A stretch of DNA of 64,000 nucleotides from Protula sp. h YS-2021 (GCA_949752745.1 OX457026.1:28334116-28398115), one strand, 5' to 3'. Counted from the first letter of the stretch, positions 31,587 through 43,500 are shown. Translations and numbers: made by a program. The notes: generated by a model not told the origin, from the sequence alone.

Positions 31587-34500
31587 GCTTTCAGGGAAAT
31601 CTGTTTTTTAAAATCGAGATATCTTTTTTTGGATGTGGGAGGCCTTTATTCTGCATTCATACAGCGAAATTGGCTGTCTGCAAAAGAGAGCCGTATTCAG
31701 ATAGGTAATGTTTAGGGTATATTGATGTTAAAATAAGACAGCATTGCAAAGGTTTTTATAAACAAAATAGATTAATTTTGAACTAATGTCAAAAACGGTA
31801 ATAAAAGTGGTTGTGCTTTGTGTAGAAATGGAGATTCCGGGATGGCGTTGTTTTCACGTCATTTCCGTGTATCACCACAATTAATAACACCAGATCGGGT
31901 GTCCTTTGAATGGAAAGAAACTGTGGTATCATGCTACCGGCAATTACGTGGCAGTTGACTGTCATTCATAAATACACACAACGCGTTAAGGCGTGAAACG
32001 TGAACGGAATTTGTGAAATAATTTGCGGGATAATAAAAAAAGAGAAGAAAAATACGTCAGACTGCGGTAAAAATGGGGGCTGATAAAAAAAGGCATTTCT
32101 GTCATCGGAAAGAGTCATTTTTATGTGGAGAGTAGCTGTAAAAACGGGGCATTATTCACACTCGGAAAAGTTACACAAATATCCTTTATAGATGAGGGCC
32201 TTTGTTTTAAAGTAAAAAAAGATATAAAGGTTATTCAGTAAGTACGGGATAGAAAATTCAGAACAGTGGAATACAGTTTGACGTCTTGTTTTTCTGGTGA
32301 GGCACAAATTATATTGAAAAAGCTGTTGGATATTGAACGAGGAATAGAGTATTTCATTCGAAGCGCAGTGAGTGATAGAAATAGAGAAAGCAATCGACGC
32401 GGCTCCGTTGCCGCCGAGATGGGTTTGGGTGTTTTTTTTTTTTTTGTAATTTTTCAATTACAACAAACATTTGTTGCAGCAAATGCGAAGAACTGTCAGC
32501 ACTATATCTTTTGTTTGTCTGGACACTCCATTATTCTAACGGCGTTGTTTACAAACCCATCAGTTTAAACACTTATTTCCGTCCTTAGTTCTCGCTGTGA
32601 ATACTCGACGAGGCTGCCCAAAGTGTAGCAGGTGTAAATGATTCTTTCCCGCATAAACCCGATACAGTCCAGGAACAACTGGACGGGGTCAACGCTATTA
32701 ACCTGGATCAGTTGTGATACACATGTGTTCTCCCGTGCAGGCAAAACTTCACGGCTGTTTGGAAACACTTCAGTAGAAAGGTTTTCACAATGTTACTGAA
32801 AATTCCAGTGAAAAGAATTGAATACATCTGGGCAATATGTTAAACAAATGTACAAAACATTTTGTTGAAATATGAGTACGATTCGGTGCATTGATTCTGA
32901 GAATAATTTAAATCATATGTGAGGCCCTCAGTGGGGCGGGGGGGGGGGGGGAGGGTGAAACTGAAATTTTTAGAAGGTGGGTGGAGGTGTGCGGCTCGCA
33001 GTGACATTATGTTGTTTACCAAACGTCTTTTTAACGTTAGTATCAACAATGTTGGTAAGTCATTGATCTGTGGTAGATACCAATCACAGCCAAAATACAA
33101 CCAGAGTTAAAGTTTTGGTTTGGTCGGATCGACGTCGCAACCTCAAAGCGACGTAAGATCGACCATAGAATGTTTAAGGGGATAGATCGTGTTGCACATT
33201 AGTTACCATTCTTCTGGTAAATGTTGGAGAACAGTGGTGATTGCGTACGTAAATATCCCAGAGCGGGCCTAATCCATTACACGATTACGTAAATCAAATC
33301 AAGTATGGAAATGCTTGTAGCGTTGGAGGAGAGAGCGACACCCGAACACACCGTCGTAATGGATCCATTCCATCTGATTAACGGATGAACGGATCATTGA
33401 CTTTCGCCATGTTGGGTTGAAATCGATGTCACAGCGGAGGTGGGGGGGGGGGGTGGGGGGCTCATTTAGCAATAGAAAGCTTCCGGCTGGGGGGGGGGGG
33501 GGTAGGCGAGGGTTGAGGCACGCAGTCTCCTATGCACCACTTCAGGACAGCTTCCCGACCAACCACATTTCATCTTATTCGATCCCCATCTCCAGGCAAT
33601 ACGGAGTTACCCGTGAAGTCAGTTGGGGAAATTTTCGTATTTTAGAAATTATTTTTATTATTTAGAAATCGTTTCACAGGTCTTAGCGATTTGCTGGAAC
33701 ATATCCACCTTCTATACGGTATTTACAAATTCCGTAATGGAAGCAAGGCAGCGTAAGCAAGGCAGCGTAAATGATAAAACATATACATTCTAAACTGATT
33801 TGTATCTTCCGACGGGTAAGAATTAGCTAGCTTGGTCCCTCTGGGTGAAATCTCGGTGGACGCGCTGTCCCAAACATGCCAGATGTAGCCGTAAATTGCG
33901 CTATATTGTGACATTCTCTGATTTTATGAATGGCATTCAATTAACAATGGAGCTGCTGGTCTCATACATGTAAAAAACACGAGGAAAAAAAAAACTCTGG
34001 AGTTATTTATTATCAGACTAAGTTATCCCGAAAACGAGAGGAATATTGTCATAAAACAGTCGGGTCTGAAAAAAGGCTTTCAGAAACTGCATGTTAGGCT
34101 AATGACCAGATTAGACCGTATCTCTTTTCAAAGACAGGACTGTCAAATCTTCCTCGTTGTTCTAATGTTTTATTTCATCATATTGACGTGATGAATTTCT
34201 GAAACAGTCCATTTATCAACAGGTTTTTATAATAAGAATTCTCACCACAATCGGACGAAAGTATATCCTTTCCTACATCGAATGAACGCCAAAATGAAAA
34301 ACAGCAACCGATCTACATCCGCTATTTAAGGCGTGTTACTGAAAACTTAATATTTTCTCAACTTATCTGGCATAAGCAGAAATATTTCTCCATTTCCTAA
34401 ACCATTCTAAAGTTTTTTTTTGGCTAATACGTAAAGTGAAAGAAAATGTTTTGGCCATGGTGAAAAAACTAGTGAATGGAATTTAACTCTACTGCCTGTA

Positions 34501-35395
34501 AACAACGTTCTCAAATATCCTGACTGATTATCACGATTAGTAATTCAATTCTGGGATATACGTACGATTGAGTCAGATGGCGAGATCACCCAAGAATATT
34601 TAGTCAGGGCAACCCTTGGGTATAAGTGTGCTTGTAAGTGAGATGCCCAGAGCAGAAGAATTAAAACAACTGCTTGTGTCTTTTTAGCTGGGCTGCTCTA
34701 GTTTCAGGGCAAAGGTAAAACACGATACACTCTCCATAACACCAAAGAATAGTCATGATATTTATATTCTTTGATAAAACAAAAGGTCACTGATCGTCCT
34801 GTTTATGATATTGCATTAAGATATGACAAGACAATAGTTTCTCTTTAGTCTGGTCTCTACTCCTTTGAGTAGTTTGATCCGATATCGATAGTTTGTGAAT
34901 ACTTGGCCTTCGTTGTTGAGGAGCAGAAAGGCGTATTTGCTAACATCTTGTGAATCATAACCCACACACATAAAATAATTGCTTGTTTTTTTTTAAATAT
35001 TTTTGCAGACAGAGAGATAGATGAATAGAAACTAAGAAGACAGGATTGCCTTTGTTTGGGAACTGTTAGAAAACGGATAACATAGCCAGGGGTACGCATC
35101 AGGCAAGTGAACGTCATAGGAGTACATATCACAAGAGTGGACATCACAGGAGTACATACCACAGGAGTGGACATCAGAGCAGTGAATATCTAAGGAGTTA
35201 ACATCACGAGAGTGCTCGTCATTTTTGGTCCGAAGTCAGTCTTTTCTGAAACGTCAAAAAAGAAATCGGTTAGTATTTAATTTATCGAATGTATCTTCGA
35301 TGCTGCACTGTTAATGTGTAATAAGTAGGGATATGTCAACAATGGTTTAGATATTAAATCTAAATTTACATGATACACCATAAGTTCCATATTAA
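31587..35395. other. Intergenic stretch with G-runs and a short repeat
   Basis: Guanine runs lie near 32938-32951, 33440-33460 and 33489-33502. Around 35095-35215 a loose 15-bp repeat alternates AGGAGTACATA and AGAGTGGACATCAC. No supported gene. Confidence 0.45.
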
Positions 35396-37320
35396 AAAAT
35401 GCGATAACTTATATAAGACCTCGGGCCTAATTTTCTTGCAAATAAATCGCCAGTCAGAGACTGGCATTTTAACAAAGAAAACAAAATCAAAGACATGCAT
35501 TTGTTCAGATCAAGCTTTTCATAAGTCCCAAGTTTCATGGTCGTAGGGCCCATAGTGTCAGAGAAGAAGCAGACACAAAAAATAGGAAAAACTGTCAAGA
35601 AGAAAAAAAGGACAAATATTGCTCGCACAAATTCATATAACCCTTGCAAGTCAAGTGTTAATAAATCGCCAGTCAGAGACTTAAATCGATGTCTCAACGA
35701 CGCACACAGTCAAACTAAAAAGTGCGACATCCAAACTGAAAAGTTAGGAGTTTCTCAACAAGGAACTAGAAGCTCATTCCGCTAGCGAAATGTTAAACAC
35801 TTGACAAAAATAAAAACGCAAAAATACTTCCTTCAATGGGTTATTTCTTGAATAATATATTGCAAGCAACACAGCTTGAATACGTCTTATAAGCCGAGTA
35901 GTGTTTGGTTGTTGTTGACTTCAATTTGACCGACCGCAATTTGACCAACAGAAATTTGACCAACTGCAATTTGACCAACCGCTTAATGGAAAAACTGACA
36001 TTTAAGCAACTTTCAGTTTTAGATATACATAACCATATAAATTTAGGAGTTAGAGGTTTCGTAAGAAAAAGTAATTTCAAAGAAGTGCTCATTCGCATAA
36101 AAGAGATGTTGTGCTAATCCCCTCTCTGTCAATGAGTGTCATAAGGTTGAGTTCCACGTGCCCCGTTAATCTCCGTAATCCGACGTTATACAAGGCGTTA
36201 TACAAACAAACCCAGACCTGGTGGAAGCTTTAGTGTCATCTCAGGTACGTGTTTTTTTTTACATGGTTTTAGTATAAATACCGGGATTTCTCAACCAGAA
36301 ATTAAACCAAATTTGTCTGCTATTTCTTTCCTGTTGTCTGCTTTTACTTGCAGTGTTATAACTGTTTAAATGTTGCTTTTGTCGGAACATATGTGATTGT
36401 TAATGTTTTACTGATAAGTGGTACGAAAATCAATAAATTATTAAGTTGGTCAAATGTCCGTTTTTTCATTAAGAGGTTGGTCAAATTGCGGTTGGTCAAA
36501 TTGCGGTTGGTCAAATTTCGGTTGGTAAAATATCCTACACCCGGTCAGGCATACGCCTTGTTATCTATTTACGCAGTGAGAGCTCGCACAAAGCTCACTG
36601 AGCAAATGTGTATTCTGTGCTGACGTTAAATGCTACGCATTTACTTGCAAAAAATACACTCTTTTCACATGGCGTTTTAACAAAGAAAACGAAAGTAAAG
36701 ACGAAAATAAAAAGTGACATGCACATGTTCAGATCAAGCTCTTCATAAGTCCCGAGTTTCATGGTCGTAGGGCCCATAGTGTCAGAGAAGAAGACACAAA
36801 AAAATCGGAAAAACCGTCAAGAAGAAAGAAAAGGACGAATTTTGCTCGCACAAATTTATATAACCCTTGCAAGCCAAAGGCTTGTCAAGTGTTAAATATT
36901 GCAAACACCACAGCTTGAGCCGAGTAGTGTTTGGTTTTTGTTAGCTTAAGGTTTTATTGACTGAGCAGGCACACGCCGTATCTATTTACGCAGTGAGAGC
37001 TCGCACAAAGCTCAGCAACTGTGTTCTGCGATGCACGTTAAATGCACTGCATTTATTTGCAAAAATACACTCTTTTCACATGGCGTTTTAACAAAGAAAA
37101 CGAAATCGAAGACGAAAATAAAAAGTGACATGCACAGGTTCAGATCAAGCTCTTCATAAGTCCCAAGTTTCATGGTCCTAGGGCCCATAGTGTCAGAGAA
37201 GAAGAAGACACAAAAAAAAATCGGAAAAAAATGTCAAGAAGAAAAAAAAAAAGGACGAACGGCTGCTCGCACAAATTCATATAACTCTTGCAAGAGAAAG
37301 GCTTGTCAAGTATTAATGAA
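35396..37320. repeat. Three tandem ~420-bp repeat units split by a foldback insert
   Basis: Three units share TTTTAACAAAGAAAAC, then CAGATCAAGC and CATAAGTCCC(A/G)AGTTTCATGG, then GGGCCCATAGTGTCAGAGAA and a CTCGCACAAATT(C/T)ATATAAC block. They lie at about 35400-35922, 36540-36900 and 36965-37320. Units 2 and 3 also share GAGAGCTCGCACAAAGCTCA. The sequence joining units 2 and 3 (CACAGCTTGAGCCGAGTAGTG) also follows unit 1 up to about 35922, where an unrelated foldback insert begins. Class unknown. Confidence 0.72.
35923..36536. mobile_element. Foldback element with TTGACCAACCGCAA ends
   Basis: The left end has about four units of CAATTTGACCAACYGCAA and then CTTAATGGAAAAACTGACATT. The right end is the reverse complement, with units of GGTTGGTCAAATTGC after AATGTCCGTTTTTTCATTAA. 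The inverted ends are about 90 bp and the interior is AT-rich without a gene. It interrupts a tandem repeat at a point that can be reconstructed from the neighbouring units, so it is a real insertion. Confidence 0.7.
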
Positions 37321-40190
37321 GTAAAATACTAAACGTCGGAACAACCTCGTTTCCAAGTTTTTTTCGACATTGTTTCCGTGTTCGAACGCGCAAAACCGGC
37401 CTTGTTTTTACGACGTTAAAAAATAAAATAAAAAAGCGAAAACTTTCGGCGAATTATTGCTCACTGGATGTAGAAACCATTTTGCAGTTTGTTGTTTAAA
37501 AAATAAAGAATGATAGAAGCGTTTATCGAGCTTTTGGGATTTAACGGTTTGTTATGTTTTCCTAATTTTAAGGTCATATCATGTATGGAAAGTACCCTCG
37601 TATGTATCCGAAACATTAATATCTAACGTTGAAATAACGCCTAAAACACGCCCAAACCCGCCATTGGATTTTCTTACGAATGCAAACAAAAATCGACCGT
37701 TTACTTGGATGACAGTTCGGAGGTGGGTTGTTTAACCCATAATATGAAAAAGGCTAATTAAAAGACAGACGTGACTCAGACAAAAAACAAAGACAGATCG
37801 GGGAATCCGTTTATCACCCGAATGAACTCGCAAATTCAATCTCAAAACTGCTGCATAAAAAGAACCAGACTGTAACTGTAGGTGAGAGAGACTGTGAAAT
37901 GCAAAACGTGACATTATGAAAGACGTTTTACGCAATGAGCTGTCAGCGACCTGCTCCATCACATGGTTAAGACATCAGGAAAACAAAGGCGTTATCACAA
38001 ATAGAAGCACTGCCCTTGTTCTGTGGAAACTAATGGTTTTATTTTCCAGGACTTACATATTCAGAGGACATTTTTTCACCAGGACGTTGATTCGTTATTG
38101 TTACTGTCACCAACCAGAAATTGCTGCCCTCCCCCCACCCCCTCCCCCACCCCCCTCCCACTATCTCACCAGCAGTTAACTAAAGTAGTGTGGGTGGATG
38201 GAGATACGGGTAATGTTTTTTTTCCGCGGCGTTGATCGATTTCATCAGCCAAACACACTCATGAAATACGAAAATAATACCGTGGTTGGGAAATATCCAG
38301 TTAGCAAATAGTTGGAAAACGTCCGATTCGAAAATGTCGAGTAGGAAAGTGTGAGGATACCTGAAGAACTGTTAATGTTGCAGTTTTCGCAAACCATTCC
38401 AAAGCAAATACTCAGGGTGTCAATACCAAAACTCTCTCACTCTCGAATTGTTTTTGAAATCATTCAAAGTCTGAGCCTAAAATGTGGATGCTCCCATCTA
38501 GTCTTGTGATTTGAAAACTATTTTACGTCATATTTTATGTATCAAACGTATATATATAAAACAATTTTAAAAATAATCTAGCGTTCTCGAAAACTTATTG
38601 AATATTATTTGTTCTCTCTCAAATAGGCTTTATGTGAAATGAACGGAAAATATATGCTTTATTTAATGAGAAAGATCTAAAATACCAATTTAGCTTTAAA
38701 AAAATACACAGTCAACAATTGTACCTAGTATAGCGAATAAAGTAGTCATAAATATGGCTTGTGTTCAATAAAAAAACTGCCCAGGAACAGAATAACATTT
38801 TGTTCCTACAAAAGTTACGTAAAAACTGGACAGATTTTGAATAACTTGCTATTGCTAAAGATCATTATCAATATTAACCACCGTTCGATCGTCTGTCTGT
38901 TTTCTGTTAAATATCCTTCCGTGTTATCAAAATTACTCACGAATGACGTTTATGGCTTGTCATTCACCAACTCGTACACATGGCACATTCTACTGGTGTA
39001 GAATTGCCGATCTCGTAACAGGTTTCTAGATAATGTGTTTTCCACTGGGCTGTTTCTAATTTTTCTTTCTGCTGTTTTAGTTCAAGTCTGCCAAATAATA
39101 AAAAGTTAAACTTCAATATTCTATTTTTTTCACAACTTGAAATACTATTAGAGTTCGCATCGTCTCTTCTTAAAGATAAAAAAAGAACACACACATACAG
39201 ATGTGCAGTCAGTGGGACTTGATCGCATTCATAAAACACTAAGACGGCAAAACGCTGAGACAGTTTTTGCATTGACTTAGGGCTTCTTGACTGACATAAA
39301 AGGCTATAACATTAATTTATGACTCTTATTAAGCATCTGATACTGCATTCATGGCTTAACATTGGCAGATTCTATTCCTTTTTATTTTCTTTCTCTTATT
39401 TCTTTTTTTTATTACTTTTGTCCAACGAAATTATTGGAATATTTTGTTGCAATATCCTTCAATAACAGAGAGGCTGTTTTTTTTAAATTTTATAATGAAA
39501 AGTATGAAGTTCAGTTTAAGGATGAAGATACAAAACTTATCTCCATATTATAACATCTATTTCCTTTTATGTGGCCCAGACATCTGTAATTGAGGAAAAG
39601 GCATGTGTCCATTAAAAAGGAAACTGTCTTCAATCTTGTCTGTTAAGAAATAAAAAAATAACGGTATATATAATGTGAAGTTTGGAAATATGATCATATG
39701 TAATTTAGCTCTTTTCTTACAAATCATTTTGAATGTGTCGTCAAAATAACGTCAGCTTGTAGTGATTTATAAGTGTGAGGCCTTTGGCATTTAAGTGCCA
39801 AAGATGGCAGTTTGTAATCTTGGCTGTATAATGAAAAATGCAAAGGCTATCTATAACACCCTCAAGATATACTGTTATTTATACGCTATCAAGATGACAA
39901 TGATAACGTTCATATATACAGCTGTGACAACTATATATAAAGGCAGAGGAAACTCTGTCCCAACCCCACTCCCACTCCACCTCCCCCCCCCCCCGTGTAG
40001 CTCAAACTTGTAAGTTCTTCAAAAGCTCAGTCGAAACTAACATCGTAATTGTTAAAGAAACAGCACTGATATGTTAAGCAAAGAGTTCGCAATTATCAGG
40101 ACACTGATAACAAAAGGATTATGAATACTTCATTTCCCGTATCAGCATCGCAGTCACACTGGACCAGCCCTTGAACCAGCTGGTCCTTGT
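37321..40190. other. Intergenic stretch, no gene seen
   Basis: CT-rich run at 38128-38160 and C-run at 39981-39993. No supported gene. The 60 bases before 40190 contain GGACCAGC and CCAGCTGGTCC blocks. Similar GGACCAGCTGG occurs just right of the palindrome, so the target site itself was locally repetitive. Confidence 0.45.
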
Positions 40191-40196
40191 ACCAGC
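40191..40196. repeat. Target site duplication, left (ACCAGC)
   Basis: ACCAGC abuts the AGTAGT end of the palindromic element and is repeated in direct orientation at 47438-47443. Beyond these six bases the flanks differ. Confidence 0.8.
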
Positions 40197-40740
40197 AGTA
40201 GTATGAAAACAAGAGTTCTACCACACTTTTGTGGTGGTTCTCTTAAGAGTTCTACCACACTTGATGACGTCATACTGTCTGGAAGTGACGTCATACTGTC
40301 TGGAAGTGACGTCATCATGTCTGGAAGTGACGTCATAGCGTCTGGACCGGAAGTGGTGTCTAGACCGGAAGTGGTGTCTAGACCGGAAGTGCTGTCTAGA
40401 CCGGAAGTGTTGTCTGGACCGGAAGTGACGTCATGATGTCTGGACCGGAAGTCATGATAAGCGTTAGGATAGGCGCGACCATGTGTGACGTCATCATGAC
40501 GTCATACTGAGATGATGCTGTCTGGAGCGAAAGTGGTTTGGCCGAGTCAATCAACATGAAGCCAATGAACTCCTGCTGTCAATCATCATGACGTCACTAG
40601 TCACGTGACCTGTCAATCATCGGTCATGTGACCCTAACCCTAGCGAGACTTCCAGACCACTTTTTGACGTCATACTGACGTCCCTTCTACCATCTGTCTA
40701 TCATACCTTCATAATACACATTCATAATACACTCTATGGT
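40197..40740. promoter_or_regulatory. Terminal ETS/CRE site array, left arm
   Basis: Tandem units of GTCT(G/A)GACCGGAAGTG and GTCTGGAAGTGACGTCA between about 40266 and 40450. ACCGGAAGT is the ETS-family consensus and TGACGTCA the CREB/ATF consensus, often fused as CCGGAAGTGACGTCA. Beyond lie the E-box GTCACGTGAC (near 40600) and CCCTAACCCTAG (40632-40643), which resembles two telomere repeats. The whole block recurs inverted at 46894-47437, and a close relative occurs at 60838-61240. Confidence 0.75.
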
Positions 40741-41043
40741 TTAGGGGTAGGCTGCCCATACCCGGGGCTCGAACCACCAACCTTCTGAGCATGGGTCCGA
40801 CCAGGAGTCCCACGCTCTAACAACTGAGCTATTCCGGACTGAACAAGAATGTATTGTGAAAACATGCCATGTAAGGCTATAATGCACGATAAATTTCAGA
40901 CTGCACTCGTTCAGAGCGTGGGGGAAACCGATCGATAAAATTTCAGAGTGCACTCGTTCAGAGCGTGGGGAAAAAACCGATCGATAAAAATTTTTTAGAG
41001 TACACTCGTTCAGAGCGTGGGGAAAACGATGGTTCTGCCACAC
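40741..41043 (-). repeat. tRNA-like (SINE-head-like) segment plus triple 57-bp repeat, left arm
   Basis: On the minus strand TAGCTCAGTTG (40821-40831) matches a pol III A box and GGTTCGAGCCC (40765-40775) a B box, about 45 bases apart. The T-stem and acceptor stem do not pair, so it is not a functional tRNA; a tRNA-derived SINE head is more likely. Next to it (about 40890-41030) are three copies of a roughly 57-bp unit with CACTCGTTCAGAGCGTGGGG and ATCGATCGG. Confidence 0.6.
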
Positions 41044-41089
41044 TTGATGACGTCATACTGTCAATCATTGTGACATGAGGTGTCATAAT

Positions 41090-41896
41090 GACGTCATAGT
41101 TACACCTTAGTAACGCCTTGGTTACGCCTTGGTTACAGTGGTTACACCTTAGTTACACCTTAGTTACGCCTTGGTTACAGTGGTTACACCTTAGTTACGC
41201 CTTAGTTACCTTAGTTACGCCTTGGTTACGCCTTAGTTACCTTAGTTACGCCTTAGTTACGCCTTAGTTACGCCTTAATTACCTTAGTTACGCCTTAGTT
41301 ACCTTAGTTACTCCTTAGTTACGCCTTAGTTACGCCTTAGTTACCTTAGTTACGCCTTAGTTACGCCTTAATTACCTTAGTTACGCCTTAGTTACCTTAG
41401 TTACTCCTTAGTTACGCCTTAGTTACGCCTTTATTTCCTTAGTTACGCCTTAGTTACGCCTTGATTTCCTTAGTTACGCCTTAGTTACGCCTTGGTTACA
41501 GTAGTTACACCTTAGTTACGCCTTAGTTACCTAAGTTACTCCTTAGTTACGCCTTAGTTACGCCTTAGTTACCTTAGTTACGCCTTAGTTACCTTAGTTA
41601 CGCCTTAGTTACGCCTTGGTTACACCTTAGTTACGCCTTAGTTACCTTAGTTACTCCTTAGTTACGCCTTAGTTACCTTAGTTACGCCTTGGTTACGCCT
41701 TGGTTACAGTAGTTACACCTTAGTTACGCCTTGATTTCCTTAGTTACGCCTTAGTTACGCCTTAGTTACGCCTTAATTACCTTAGTTACGCCTTAGTTAC
41801 GCCTTAGTTACGCCTTAGTTACCTTAGTTACGCCTTAGTTACGCCTTAGTTGCGCCTTAGTTACATCTTGTTTGCGCCTTAGTTACCTTAGCTACG
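41090..41896. repeat. GCCTTAGTTAC satellite, left arm
   Basis: About 800 bp of 11-bp GCCTTAGTTAC units with interspersed CTTAGTTAC and CTTGGTTACAGTGGTTAC variants. Its mirror is 45738-46544. Non-coding. Confidence 0.9.
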
Positions 41897-42160
41897 CAAA
41901 AACGAGATAACTTTTGTTGTAGTTGAGCGATTTGCATGAAAATTTTACCGTTTGATTCAGTTTTATATCTAGTTTTAACATTAAGTGATCACAGGCTATT
42001 TACGCCGGTGGTTGTATGCATCATGGATTCACCTTAAAAGTTTTTAAACTTAAAAGTAAGATAACTTTCGTTATGGTTGACCGATTTGAATGAAAATTTC
42101 ACCGTTGGATTCAGTTTGATGTCTTAGTTTTAAAGTAGTTTATGCATAGGTAGGTTGTTG
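41897..42160. repeat. Two ~150-bp direct copies, left arm
   Basis: AGATAACTTTTGTTGTAGTT and AGATAACTTTCGTTATGGTT each begin a unit containing GATTTG(C/A)ATGAAAATTT, ACCGTT(T/G)GATTCAGTTT and TAGTTTTAA. The mirror is 45474-45737. Confidence 0.7.
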
Positions 42161-42219
42161 GAATGGCGCGCGCCCACCATTTAAACATGTGTTTGAATAA
42201 GTTTTACGTCAAACTATTG

Positions 42220-42490
42220 TTCAACAAGTTGTTTAGCAATTGTACAACAATTGTTCAACAAGCTGTTGTTGAACATGTTCAACATGTTGTTGAACATGTT
42301 CAACATGTTCAACATGTTCAACAACATGTTCAACATGTTCAACATGTTCAACATGTTCAACATGTTCAACAACATGTTCAACAAGTTGAACATGTTCAAC
42401 ATGTTCAACATGTTGTTGCACAAGTTGAACATGTTCAACATGTTCAACTTGTTCAACAACATGCTGTTTAACAAATTGTTCAACAAGTTG
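42220..42490. repeat. GTTCAACAT satellite, left arm
   Basis: A 9-bp repeat in both orientations (GTTCAACAT and ATGTTGAAC), creating many GAACATGTTC palindromes. Mirror 45144-45414. A 9-bp period keeps frames open on both strands, so the long repetitive open frames here are not genes. GAACATGTTC fits the p53-family half-site rule RRRCWWGYYY, which may be coincidence. Confidence 0.85.
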
Positions 42491-42539
42491 TAGTTCAAGC
42501 AAAGAAAAAACAAGACATATGTTGAATAGGTTTATTAAT

Positions 42540-42640
42540 ACATTTAAATACACTTAAATACACTTAAATACATTTAACTACACTTAAATACACTTAAATA
42601 CACTTAAATACACTTAAATACATACAGCTTAAATCTTTAA
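42540..42640. repeat. ACACTTAAATAC minisatellite, left arm
   Basis: About eight units of ACACTTAAAT/ACATTTAA-type between the satellite and the 3' end of the zinc-finger gene. Mirror 44994-45094. Confidence 0.75.
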
Positions 42641-42672
42641 CAATATTACAATATTTGTTGATCTACAAAGTC

Positions 42673-42678
42673 TTTATT
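42673..42678 (-). terminator. Poly(A) signal of left zinc-finger gene
   Basis: AATAAA on the minus strand, 22 bases beyond the stop codon. Mirror of 44956-44961. Confidence 0.7.
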
Positions 42679-42699
42679 ATAAAGTTTAGTCAAATAAGT

Positions 42700-43437
42700 C
42701 TATTTTTCTTCATCTGCTTCACTCTGTTCACTGGCATCCATATCACTTTTTTCGTCGCTGCTTTCATCTTCCTCCTCCTCATCTAGAAGCTCTTCAAAGA
42801 ATGCATCGTTTCTTCTTATAGCCGCCTTTAGTGCCTTTGAATACTCGTAATGTTTTTCATCAACAAAGTAATTGAAGTCTTCTAAAATGGTTTCATAATG
42901 TTCGTTTTGTTGTAGACGTTGGGCATATTTGAATAGTCTCATAAACAGTTGTTTAAGTCGACGCTTATAAATGGGTCGAAAGTCATCACTTGCTATGTCA
43001 CGCGCATCTTCAAGCCCTTGGTCTTCATATTCTGAAACCTTTTCTTGAAATTTGGTATCATATTCATCGTAGACTTCTTGAACCATATCATACCAAACAG
43101 AGTCTGTTTCTGACTCACTTTCAGAGTCTGTTTCTGACTCACTTTCAGAGCTGCCGTCATTATCACCCTCAACACAATGTTCCATATGTTTGAACAAAGC
43201 TTCTTGACTGTTGTATAACGCACCACATTCTGTACAAGCATGTGCATTCTTTTCAGTCATGTTGACGCTTTGACTTTCCATAGAAGACTCATCTAAAATT
43301 TCAGTGATAGGTGGTTTTACAGGGTTTTCCACATCTATCTCCAATTCTTCTTCTTCTGAAGTGTGAGCATTCTTTAAGTGCCTTTTAAGACTTTGTGGCC
43401 AATTGTAAGATTTCAAACAAATGTTGCATTTATACAT
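42700..43437 (-). CDS. Intronless zinc-finger protein, left-arm copy
   Basis: A 245-residue protein, identical to the right-arm copy. Residues 2-25 form a classical C2H2 finger (Cys4, Cys7, His20, His25). Residues 66-88 form a second finger (Cys68, Cys71, His84, then His87 or Cys88). A Ser/Glu/Asp tract follows (about 97-114), then a charged helical region (about 115-210) with WYDMVQEVYDEYDTKFQEK and RRLKQLFMRLFKYAQRL. The C-terminal tail is very acidic. Fingers plus acidic regions suggest a DNA-binding regulator in the nucleus (inference; no family assigned). It is transcribed outward from the palindrome centre, with its own TATA box and AATAAA signal, no introns and a very short 5' leader. 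The start codon is followed directly by the first finger. Confidence 0.8.
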   Translation of the reverse strand: MYKCNICLKSYNWPQSLKRHLKNAHTSEEEELEIDVENPVKPPITEILDESSMESQSVNMTEKNAHACTECGALYNSQEALFKHMEHCVEGDNDGSSESESETDSESESETDSVWYDMVQEVYDEYDTKFQEKVSEYEDQGLEDARDIASDDFRPIYKRRLKQLFMRLFKYAQRLQQNEHYETILEDFNYFVDEKHYEYSKALKAAIRRNDAFFEELLDEEEEDESSDEKSDMDASEQSEADEEK

Positions 43438-43490
43438 CCTTTCGGTTCAACATGCACTTTTCAAATGATGAAAAAGCCTTTAAACATAGC

Positions 43491-43498
43491 CTTATATA
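43491..43498 (-). promoter_or_regulatory. TATA box of left zinc-finger gene
   Basis: TATATAAG on the minus strand, about 54-61 bases upstream of the ATG. Mirror of 44136-44143. Directly upstream are TTGAACATG repeats and a CRE cluster. Confidence 0.7.
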
Positions 43499-43500
43499 CA

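Noticed and set aside
40203..40436. Open frames through the ETS/CRE arrays (also 47198-47566 and 60877-61133)
   Set aside because: 18-bp periodicity is divisible by three, so stops are avoided by repetition alone.
42163..42553. Long open frames with QHVEHVEHV or NMLNMFNM repeats on both strands
   Set aside because: A 9-bp repeat keeps all frames open; five overlapping frames on two strands cannot all code and none has independent coding signals.
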